In this document: positions 1 through 5,861 of the stretch, one piece after another
Position numbering within the stretch: the first letter of the stretch is position 1
Layout of the letters: the number at the start of each line of letters is the position of its first letter
Assembly (NCBI GenBank): GCA_964558295.1
Contig: CAZLDQ010000205.1
Location: 1 to 10,215 of the forward strand
Reading direction: 5' to 3'
From: JBDKTH01 sp964558295
Lineage (GTDB): Bacteria > Planctomycetota > Planctomycetia > Pirellulales > Thermoguttaceae
DNA length: 10,215 nucleotides
Made by a program: the position numbers and the translations under genes
Notes under the pieces: model-generated
Told to the model about the DNA's origin: nothing
Seen by the model: the letters and a program-made list of their open reading frames with translations, nothing else
Database searches by the model: none

Positions 1-837
1 GGCTTGGGGGAAGGGGACGTAGATCGCCGTGCGGTGGCCCAGGCCGTAGTCGAACTCACTCGGGTTCTTCTTCGACGGGCAGACGTTCCAGCACTGGCCG
101 CAGCCGGTGCACTTGTCGATGTCGATATAGCGGGCCCGCTTGCGGATCGTGACCTGGAAGTTGCCGACGTAACCGTCGACGTTCTCGATTTCGGAGAGCG
201 TGTAGAGCTTGATGTTCGGATGCTGGCCCACATCGACCATGCGCGGCGTGAGGATACACTGCGAGCAGTCGAGCGTGGGGAACGTTTCGGAAAGGCCGGC
301 CATCTTGCCGCCGATCGACGGTTCGCGTTCGACAACGATCACCTCGTAGCCGGCATCGGCAATGTCCAGGGCGGCCTGGATTCCCGCCACACCGGCGCCG
401 ATGACCAGTGCCCGGCGGGTCACGGGGACGCGGATCGGCTCGAGTGCGTGGTCCTGACGTACCTTGGCCACCGACATGCGGACCAAGTCGATCGCTTTGG
501 CGGTGGCTTTTTCTTTGTCGTGATGGACCCAGGAGCAATGCTCGCGGATGTTGGCCATCTCGACCATGTAGGGGTTGATCCCTTCGCGTTCGGCCGCCTT
601 GCGGAACGTTTTCAGGTGCATGTGGGGCGAGCAGGACGCAACCACCACGGCGTCGAGCCGTTCGCTTTTGATCTTTTCGAGGATCAGCCGCTGGCCGGGC
701 TCGGAGCACATGTACTTGTAGGCCACCGCGCAGTGGACGCCGGGGAGTTGGCCGATCTCGGAGGCCACGCGCTCGACGTCGACGTTGCGCGCGATGTTTT
801 CCCCACACCAGCAGACAAATACGCCGATTCTTGCCAT
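1..837 (-). CDS. hdrA: HdrA-type flavoprotein, heterodisulfide reductase subunit A (C-terminal part beyond the window)
   Basis: This is the 5' part (279 codons) of an HdrA-family iron-sulfur flavoprotein, the FAD subunit that splits or merges electron pairs in soluble Hdr complexes in the cytoplasm. The ATG is at 837-835, six bases after the hdrB stop, and the frame stays open to base 1. Visible in order: the N-terminal signature IGVFVCWCGENIA with Cys9 and Cys11; further conserved cysteines in MCSEPGQ and ASCSPH (residues 43-72); an FAD-binding Rossmann motif GAGVAG at 147-152 with acidic Glu170 ending the second strand and IGGKM after it; LDCSQCILTPRM at 189-200; and a ferredoxin motif CTGCGQCWNVCP at 243-254 giving a CX2CX2CX3C [4Fe-4S] site. 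The family is usually over 600 residues, so the rest of the FAD domain and later clusters lie to the left. Last of the visible hdrCBA genes. QmoA is related, but HdrB and HdrC next door support HdrA. Confidence 0.96.
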   Translation of the reverse strand, partial: MARIGVFVCWCGENIARNVDVERVASEIGQLPGVHCAVAYKYMCSEPGQRLILEKIKSERLDAVVVASCSPHMHLKTFRKAAEREGINPYMVEMANIREHCSWVHHDKEKATAKAIDLVRMSVAKVRQDHALEPIRVPVTRRALVIGAGVAGIQAALDIADAGYEVIVVEREPSIGGKMAGLSETFPTLDCSQCILTPRMVDVGQHPNIKLYTLSEIENVDGYVGNFQVTIRKRARYIDIDKCTGCGQCWNVCPSKKNPSEFDYGLGHRTAIYVPFPQA

Positions 838-843
838 GTTCCG

Positions 844-1686
844 CTACCTTCTCACCACGAAGTGCCGATTGATCCCCAGCGTCTTTTCATCCAACCCGAG
901 GGCCAGACCGACCAGGTCGGACAGGTAGTAGACCACCAGGTCGTGCTGGACGCCGTAGCGTTGGTTGACGGCCGCCTGTTTCATGTCGAGGTTGACATGG
1001 CACATCGGGCAGGCCACGACGAGGCAGTTGGCCCCGTGGGCAGCGGCGTTGGTGAGGATCCGATGGGCCAGTTCCAGGACCGTGGCCTCGTTGGACATTG
1101 TCATTCCCGCGCCGCAGCACTCGGTCTTGTAGTTCCAGTCAACCGGGGCAGCCCCCAGACCGGTGAGCAGCGTCTCCATCGAGCTGGGCTGTTCACAGTC
1201 ATCGAATTGGACCGTTTCCGGCGGCCGGGTCAAGAGGCAGCCATAATAGCAGGCCGGTTTGAACTCTTCCAGACGTCGTGTGACCGCTTGGCAAATCCGA
1301 TCGTAGCCGACCTTCTGGAAGACCTGGATCAGGTTGGCCACCTGGGTCTTTCCCTGAACGTCGAGTTCGACGATCTCGGCCATTTCCTTGCGTGTGGCCG
1401 GATTGGTGGTGAGCACCTTGCGGGCCTTGAGCAATTCCATGGAGCACATCGGGCAGGGGGCCAAGAGATCGTCCATCCCTTCCCGTTCGGCGAGAGCCAA
1501 GTTGCGTGCGGGCAGGGCGACGGCCAACTTGCGGTTGAGCGAATGCGCGGCCGTGGCGCCGCAGCAGATCCAGTCATCCAGTTCGCGCAGGGTGACCCCC
1601 AGTGCGCCGAGACACGCCCGGACCGACATTTCGTAGTCGCCGGACGATCCATGCAGGGCACAGCCTGGATAGTAGCCGATTTCCAC
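844..1686 (-). CDS. hdrB: HdrB-type subunit with two CCG domains, heterodisulfide reductase subunit B
   Basis: This 280-residue protein has the length and full cysteine pattern of HdrB, the catalytic subunit that holds two noncubane [4Fe-4S] clusters and reduces a disulfide (CoM-S-S-CoB in methanogens; the bacterial substrate is mostly unknown). CCG domain 1 uses Cys9 (YYPGC), Cys41-Cys42 and Cys78/Cys81 (CPMC). CCG domain 2 uses Cys146/Cys150, Cys190-Cys191 (ECCGAG) and Cys226/Cys229 (CPMC). No ligand appears lost, so the subunit should be active. The start is GTG at 1686-1684, supported by a strong AAGGAG ribosome site at 1699-1694 with a seven-base spacer; no ATG fits as well. It follows hdrC after a structured 171-bp gap and is followed by hdrA after six bases. 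Order hdrC-hdrB-hdrA suggests one transcript. Catalytic substrate cannot be told from sequence. Confidence 0.97.
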   Translation of the reverse strand: MEIGYYPGCALHGSSGDYEMSVRACLGALGVTLRELDDWICCGATAAHSLNRKLAVALPARNLALAEREGMDDLLAPCPMCSMELLKARKVLTTNPATRKEMAEIVELDVQGKTQVANLIQVFQKVGYDRICQAVTRRLEEFKPACYYGCLLTRPPETVQFDDCEQPSSMETLLTGLGAAPVDWNYKTECCGAGMTMSNEATVLELAHRILTNAAAHGANCLVVACPMCHVNLDMKQAAVNQRYGVQHDLVVYYLSDLVGLALGLDEKTLGINRHFVVRR

Positions 1687-1857
1687 GTTGACACTCCTTC
1701 AATGCTGTGTGCGATGGTTCGCTCGCACAGGTGGGCGGCGCTGGCCGCTTGCCAGGCCAGGCCGGCGGCGCCCCGATGGGCAAGCATCGGCGCGCCTAAC
1801 GTTGGGTAGGGGAGATCGGAGGGAGGGTGAAGCCTGCTACCCAACAGGCTTATTCCC
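1687..1857 (-). other. Hairpin-rich hdrC-hdrB intergenic region
   Basis: I see no gene in this 171-bp gap inside the operon, but it can form four tandem stem-loops. In transcript order these are: AGCCTG/CAGGCT around an eight-base loop (1850-1831); a 12-position GC-rich stem with one C-C mismatch and a six-base loop (1796-1767); CTGGCC/GGCCAG with an eight-base loop (1760-1741); and TGTGCGA/TCGCACA with an eight-base loop (1729-1708). The loop of the first, TTGGGTAG, can also pair with CTACCCAA just downstream (1809-1802), a possible pseudoknot. No stem is followed by a T-run, so these do not look like intrinsic terminators. They may set mRNA stability or the hdrC:hdrB ratio. The hdrB ribosome site lies beyond the last stem and is not covered by it. 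Confidence 0.6.
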
Positions 1858-2436
1858 TCACTCCGACCTCGTTCCGCAGGGTGAGCCATTCATGCAGCGT
1901 TGGAAGATGCGATCGACAATGCCGCGGTCTTTGACTTTTTCTCCCATCAAATGGAGTTTGCCGCGCCGCAGCAGTTGCGGGGCGAGCATGGCGTCTTTCA
2001 TTAACATTGGAATATTCAAATCGCCGAGGAAGGCTTTGGTCTTGAATTGGCCGATCAACTCCACCTCGGCCAATCGGCCGTTGCGGCGGATGTTGTCCAA
2101 AAAGGCCTGTTGGAAAAGGATCGTGCGGCGTTGCTCGGGCGAGGCCACGCCGCACTCGACGGACATCTGCCGCAGGGCATCAAGCACGGCGGCACAGTCG
2201 ACCGATTTCGGGCAACGGGTGGAGCAGGTCGTGCAGGAGACGCACTGCCAAATGGCGTTGGACCGCATTGCTTTCTCCAACCTCCCCAATTGCACGAGGC
2301 GGAGCAGGTGATTGGGGAGCAGGTCCATCCGCTCGGCTACGGGACAACCGGCCGAACACTTGCCGCACTGGTAACAGTCGCGGACCTTCGTATGGGCCAA
2401 TTCTTCCACCCGCTCGATACTGCTTTCCACCGCCAT
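1858..2436 (-). CDS. hdrC: HdrC-type ferredoxin subunit, heterodisulfide reductase subunit C
   Basis: This 192-residue protein matches HdrC, the small subunit that carries two cubane [4Fe-4S] clusters and passes electrons from HdrA to HdrB. Counting from the ATG at 2436, the two cluster motifs are CYQCGKCSAGCP (Cys21, 24, 27, 31) and CVSCTTCSTRCP (Cys65, 68, 71, 75), both complete CX2CX2CX3C. The C-terminal half is helical-looking, as in the family, and ends in a short Gly/Ser/Cys-containing tail. A GTG at 2445 would add three residues. I prefer the ATG because an AGGGTG ribosome site lies six bases before it, while the GTG lies inside that site. The gene starts 14 bases after the stop of the fusion gene upstream, so it is co-transcribed with it. 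It has no membrane segment, so this is the soluble Hdr type and not the membrane-bound HdrDE type. Confidence 0.95.
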   Translation of the reverse strand: MAVESSIERVEELAHTKVRDCYQCGKCSAGCPVAERMDLLPNHLLRLVQLGRLEKAMRSNAIWQCVSCTTCSTRCPKSVDCAAVLDALRQMSVECGVASPEQRRTILFQQAFLDNIRRNGRLAEVELIGQFKTKAFLGDLNIPMLMKDAMLAPQLLRRGKLHLMGEKVKDRGIVDRIFQRCMNGSPCGTRSE

Positions 2437-2450
2437 GCCGTTCACCCTGC

Positions 2451-4022
2451 TCAGTAGGATGCTAAATCGTTGACAATATGTTCGGCCAAGGCCGCGAGGT
2501 TGCCGAATCCCAAATCGTTCAGGTTGCCTTCCGCACTCTCGGGCTGGACGACCAAGGTGGTCACATTGCTGGAAGCTTCCCCCGAGACGGAGACGATCTC
2601 CGACTTCGTATCCCGGACCAGACTCCCCGGCAAGCGGCCGACATCTTTGGCAACAAGCACCACGAGTCGGTCGCAGGTCCCCGCCACCTTGAGGACATTG
2701 TTGGGGGTGATCTGCGAGTCGCCGACCATCGTTTCGATGGGAAAGAGCCGTTCTACCAGTTTTTGGCGAATCAGCATACCCAGCCCTTCGTCTTTGTGCA
2801 ACAGCCCTGCAGCGGGCATCAGCCTAACCTTGGTGCCATTGCGATTGACAATATTGATCGTGGCGATGGTGCCGGGGCGGCCCTTGCCTTTCTTGGAAGG
2901 CTGCGGATCGGGCGTGTGGAACACGGCCTCGAGGATCTCCGCGATTTCGTTGTCGGCAAATGGCTCAACAGCGTAATAGAAGATCCGGTAGGCACGATAG
3001 GCTGCTTCCAAGGGCGAGCCGGCCGTAGCGACCAGGACAATCTTCATCCCCGGAGCGGCGGCGTTGATACGTCCCACCAGGGCTGGCCCCGCGGGGCCGA
3101 AGGAGGCCGCGTCCATGATCAACGTCGAGAAGCGGTCGTCCTCCAGCGGCGAAGCGAGATCCTCCCAACGACCGACGGTGCGGACCGTGCATCCCAGCGC
3201 CGTGAGCTTGGCTTGCTGGATTTGCGCCGAGGTGGGATCGGCATTGAGCAGGATCACGCGGCGTCGCGTGCAGTTCTTGGTTTCTTCATCAAACCGCGTG
3301 GGGCTGACCACTGCGATCCAGCCGTCGCCGCAGAGGTCGTTCCATAACGGCGAGGGCGAATTGCAGAGCGATTCGTTGACGGCGACCACGATCCCGGAGA
3401 CGGGAGCCGGAATAACTACCGGCGTTTGCTCAGGACCGGTCAAGGCGGCTAAAGGGAGTCCTTGGTAGACGACTTCGCCCAGTTTGGGGAGCTGAACCGC
3501 TTGCAGGTTGGCGCCTTGGGATTTGGTAATCGTGGCACCGACGCGGGCTGTGCCGTCCTCGCCCGGCTGGACCCAGGCGTTCTGCCAGAAGTAGAAGCCT
3601 TCGGAGGCCGGCACCCAGGGCTCCGCATGGCCTGAAGCGCCATGGGCTGCGCCGTCGGGACGGAGATGTTTCTGCACGACTTGGGAGATTTCTTCCGGCG
3701 TAAAGGGCTTGGTTACGTAGCCTGCCGCTCCGAGACGAATGGCCGCAATTGCATTGGGGACGCTCGGATAACCGGTCATGAGGATCACAGGAACGTTGGG
3801 CTTCTTCGCTCGCAACGATTCGAGGAATTCGATGCCGCTCATGGTGGGCATCTTGATATCCAAGAGAATCGCGGCATAATCTTTCTCTTCGGCCAGGCTC
3901 AACCCCTCGCGGGCATCGCTGGTCTTTTCGACTTCAAACCCTTGTCGCGTGAAGATCCGGCGGCACCCCTCGCAGATCGCCTCTTCGTCATCTACGACCA
4001 GCAGTTTCTGATCCTCGACCAT
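2451..4022 (-). CDS. Response-regulator fusion: receiver, GcvH-like, degenerate receiver, M52 protease-like domain
   Basis: First gene of the hdr operon, 523 residues. Residues 1-120 are a normal CheY-like receiver: Asp11/Asp12, phospho-acceptor Asp55 (LLDIKMP), Thr83 and Lys105 (TKPF). Residues 142-245 resemble the glycine-cleavage H (lipoyl) protein, with PKLGEVV, PAPVSGIVVAVNE and GDGWIAVV, but the position of the lipoyl lysine aligns with Gln199. Residues 254-368 look like a second receiver that keeps an Asp (304) but has lost the acidic pair and the lysine (VEPF). Residues 385-523 resemble HyaD/HybD-type hydrogenase maturation proteases (HKDEGLG, GTCDRLVVLVAKDVGRLPGS, VQPES) but are shorter, and metal ligands other than Glu412 seem lost. 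No DNA-binding output exists. An AAGGAG site seven bases before the ATG fixes the start. Domains 1 and 2 are clear; domain 4 is my alignment by eye. Its role is unknown; a signal-responsive partner of the Hdr complex is an inference. Confidence 0.85.
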   Translation of the reverse strand: MVEDQKLLVVDDEEAICEGCRRIFTRQGFEVEKTSDAREGLSLAEEKDYAAILLDIKMPTMSGIEFLESLRAKKPNVPVILMTGYPSVPNAIAAIRLGAAGYVTKPFTPEEISQVVQKHLRPDGAAHGASGHAEPWVPASEGFYFWQNAWVQPGEDGTARVGATITKSQGANLQAVQLPKLGEVVYQGLPLAALTGPEQTPVVIPAPVSGIVVAVNESLCNSPSPLWNDLCGDGWIAVVSPTRFDEETKNCTRRRVILLNADPTSAQIQQAKLTALGCTVRTVGRWEDLASPLEDDRFSTLIMDAASFGPAGPALVGRINAAAPGMKIVLVATAGSPLEAAYRAYRIFYYAVEPFADNEIAEILEAVFHTPDPQPSKKGKGRPGTIATINIVNRNGTKVRLMPAAGLLHKDEGLGMLIRQKLVERLFPIETMVGDSQITPNNVLKVAGTCDRLVVLVAKDVGRLPGSLVRDTKSEIVSVSGEASSNVTTLVVQPESAEGNLNDLGFGNLAALAEHIVNDLASY

Positions 4023-4079
4023 GACCGGACTCCTTGGCTAGAGTGTTGTGGTGGCCTTGAGTTGACGTCAGAAACCAAA

Positions 4080-4096
4080 AGCAAGTAGTGTGCCAA
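4080..4096 (-). promoter_or_regulatory. Sigma-54 (-24/-12) promoter of the hdr operon
   Basis: The minus strand reads TTGGCAC-ACTAC-TTGCT, an exact match to the sigma-54 consensus TGGCAC-N5-TTGCW with correct spacing. Transcription should begin near 4070, giving a leader of about 47 bases before the ATG at 4022. Sigma-54 promoters need an AAA+ activator; one is encoded immediately upstream. Confidence 0.92.
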
Positions 4097-4144
4097 AGCG
4101 GAATGACGCGATCAGGAGCCAACGCTCAATTCGGCCGTTTTTTC

Positions 4145-4177
4145 GCGGAAATGACCGGATATTCCCGCGATTTCCGC
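4145..4177. repeat. 8-bp inverted repeat upstream of the hdr promoter
   Basis: GCGGAAAT (4145-4152) and ATTTCCGC (4170-4177) are perfect complements separated by 17 bases. The element lies about 50-80 bases upstream of the -24 element, where an auxiliary regulator or a DNA-bending protein could bind. No second copy is seen upstream of nuoE, so it is specific to the hdr side if real. Confidence 0.4.
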
Positions 4178-4260
4178 TCGGCCATTCTGCGTGGGGTACG
4201 TCGCCGGTGAACCAGTTTTTTTCTTGGGAGGGGGATTTGTCCCGTTTTGGGACCAGTTTT

Positions 4261-4311
4261 GTGTATGGGGGCGTCATACACTGTATAGGAACAAGCGGAT
4301 TTTGGTGTATA
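4261..4311 (-). promoter_or_regulatory. Enhancer-like activator site of the hdr promoter
   Basis: On the minus strand, ATACAGTGTATG (4286-4275, a palindrome around one central base) is followed after seven bases by the half-site CATACAC (4267-4261). A further half-site TATACAC lies upstream (4311-4305). The first two elements recur with identical spacing at 7839-7864 before the nuoE promoter, in the same orientation relative to that promoter. The near end is 165 bases from the first base of the -24 element, a usual distance for an NtrC-type enhancer that works by looping. That the neighbouring NtrC-type protein binds here is inferred. Confidence 0.75.
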
Positions 4312-4350
4312 GTCGAACGATAACACGGGCCAAAGGGCTCGCCACGCCCG

Positions 4351-4444
4351 CGTAGCGCCGGGGCTTGCCTCGCGTTTGGCGGTTATGGCGTCAGGGGCCG
4401 AATACGGTGTTCAGTCAGCGTGGGGCCAAGCCCCGGTCGCTACG
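4351..4444. repeat. Long inverted repeat behind the activator gene
   Basis: Arms 4351-4367 (CGTAGCG then CCGGGGCTTG) and 4427-4444 are reverse complements except for one extra base in the right arm, with 59 bases between. It begins 16 bases after the activator stop codon, read on the minus strand. A long GC-rich stem here could end or stabilise the kinase-activator transcript; it lacks a T-run. It could instead be a small non-autonomous mobile or REP-like element; other copies in the genome would show which. Confidence 0.6.
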
Positions 4445-4460
4445 CATTACTCTCCACTCG

Positions 4461-5861
4461 CTACGTCTCTTCCGGGGAGAGGCCGTATTTGCGGATCAGG
4501 GCGTGGAGGTTGGTGCGCTGGATGCCGATTTCTTCGGCGGCCTTGCTGACGTTACCGTTGTGGCGCTGAAGGGTTTCGGTGAGGAATCGCCGCTCAAGAT
4601 TCTCTACGGCCGCATCGCGGACCTGCTGCTTGAGTCTCTTAAAGTCCTCCCAACTGCGGGGAAGCTGGCTTACCGCGCCCGTTGGGGGAGCCTGGCGAAT
4701 CTCCGTGGGGAGGTGACGCAATTCGATCCGGTCGCTGTCGCAAAGGATGGCCATGCGTTCGACGATGTTCCGCAGCTCGCGGACATTGCCCGGCCAGGAG
4801 TAGCTCTCCATCTGAGCCATGGCTTCGGGGGAAAACCCTTTGACCTCAACCTCCAGCTTGCGGCAAAACCGTTCCAGGAAAGTCATGGCCAGAAGGGGCG
4901 TGTCCCCTTTGCGGTCGCGGAGTGGGGGTAAGAAGATCGGCACGACGTTGAGTCGGTAGTAAAGGTCTTCGCGAAAATTCCCCTCCTTGACCATCTCGCT
5001 CAGATCTCGATTGGTGGCTGCGATCAGGCGGATATCGATTTCCCGTTCAGTGGTGTCGCCCACTTTTTTTACGTGCTTGGTTTCCAACACGCGGAGCAAC
5101 TTTCCCTGGGTCTCCATGCTCAGATTGGCGACCTCGTCGAGGAAGAGGGTCCCCTTTTGGGCGGCTTCGAAGAGGCCTTGCTTGGTGGCGATTGCCCCGG
5201 AGAATGAGCCTTTGACATGCCCAAACAGCTCGCTTTCCAGGAGGGTGGGGGCCAGGGCGCTGCAATCGCAGGCCAGCAGAGGGGCTTCTTTGCGCCGGCT
5301 GAGTCGATGGATCGCGCGCACAACCATCTCCTTTCCGGTGCCGCTTTCGCCGGTGATCAGCACGGTGCCGTCGGTTGGGGCCACGCGTTTGATGAGCGAG
5401 AAGACATGTTCCATCGAGCGGCTCTCGCCGATAATCCCCTCGAAACCGCGGTTGAGTTCCAACTCCTTGCGCAACAGAAGGTTCTCGCTGACCAGCGCCG
5501 ACCGCTCCGAGACCTTCTTGAGGACCATTTTGAGCTGGTCAGGGGAGAAGGGCTTGCTGACGTAATCGGCCGCGCCCTGTTTCATGGCCTCAACGGCCGA
5601 TTCAACGGTGGAATGGCCGGTGATAATGATGACTTCGGAAGAGACGCCCGAGGTTTTGATCTGAGCCAGCACTTCCATACCGGTCATGCCGGGCATCATC
5701 AGGTCGAGAAAGATCACGTCGAACGCGCCGGACAAGGCGGCCTTGAGCCCAAGCTGGGGGTCTTGAAAGACCTCGACCTCGTGCCCCTCCGGCTGGAGGA
5801 TTCGCCGGCAACTCAGGCCGACTACCGGTTCGTCGTCAATCACCAGGATTCGTTGCTGCAT
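4461..5861 (-). CDS. NtrC-type sigma-54-dependent response regulator
   Basis: 466 residues with the three standard parts of an NtrC-type enhancer-binding protein. Receiver, 1-120: Asp9/Asp10, phospho-acceptor Asp53 (LDLMMP), Thr81, Lys103 (SKPF). AAA+ domain, about 141-390: Walker A GESGTGKE (171-178), sigma-54 contact loop GSFSGA (218-223) in place of the usual GAFTGA, Walker B TLFLDEV (238-244), and WPGNVREL near 356-363. Fis-type helix-turn-helix, about 425-460 (GNVSKAAEEIGIQRTNLHALIRK). Phosphorylation by the kinase encoded just upstream should drive oligomerisation and ATP-dependent opening of sigma-54 promoters. Two such promoters flank it, each with the same upstream site, so these are its likely targets. 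I chose the ATG at 5861 over a TTG at 5873 because it sits just before the first receiver strand. Either start overlaps the end of the kinase gene, showing translational coupling. The exact ligand pathway cannot be named. Confidence 0.96.
   Translation of the reverse strand: MQQRILVIDDEPVVGLSCRRILQPEGHEVEVFQDPQLGLKAALSGAFDVIFLDLMMPGMTGMEVLAQIKTSGVSSEVIIITGHSTVESAVEAMKQGAADYVSKPFSPDQLKMVLKKVSERSALVSENLLLRKELELNRGFEGIIGESRSMEHVFSLIKRVAPTDGTVLITGESGTGKEMVVRAIHRLSRRKEAPLLACDCSALAPTLLESELFGHVKGSFSGAIATKQGLFEAAQKGTLFLDEVANLSMETQGKLLRVLETKHVKKVGDTTEREIDIRLIAATNRDLSEMVKEGNFREDLYYRLNVVPIFLPPLRDRKGDTPLLAMTFLERFCRKLEVEVKGFSPEAMAQMESYSWPGNVRELRNIVERMAILCDSDRIELRHLPTEIRQAPPTGAVSQLPRSWEDFKRLKQQVRDAAVENLERRFLTETLQRHNGNVSKAAEEIGIQRTNLHALIRKYGLSPEET

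Larger units (their letters stand above)
4023..4460. other. 438-bp regulatory gap between the activator gene and the hdr operon
   Basis: No convincing gene. From the hdr side outward it holds: the AAGGAG ribosome site of the fusion gene (4030-4035); a sigma-54 promoter (4080-4096); an 8-bp inverted repeat GCGGAAAT/ATTTCCGC (4145-4152 and 4170-4177); a T-rich tract and a direct repeat ACCAGTTTT (4211-4219 and 4252-4260); a small GTCCC/GGGAC hairpin (4239-4253); the CATACA-type enhancer-like cluster (4261-4311); and a long inverted repeat (4351-4444) just behind the activator stop codon. Confidence 0.75.

Noticed and set aside
4..1809. 601-codon open frame on the plus strand across hdrA and hdrB
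   Set aside because: It lies antisense to two genes with complete family motifs. Long antisense frames are expected from GC-rich third codon positions, and its translation shows no recognisable domain.
1794..1850. Integron attC-like words (GCCTAAC, GTTGGGT, ACCCAAC)
   Set aside because: The core words are in the wrong order and spacing for an attC site, there is no matching GTTAGGC partner at the other end, and the flanking genes form an ordinary operon with no cassette features.
2478..3347. 289-codon plus-strand frame inside the fusion gene
   Set aside because: The minus-strand frame has a strong ribosome site and recognisable receiver and GcvH motifs; the plus-strand product resembles nothing.
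4239..4253. GTCCC/GGGAC hairpin followed by CAGTTTT as an intrinsic terminator
   Set aside because: The stem is only five base pairs, the T-run is four bases and interrupted, and on the plus strand no gene ends before it.
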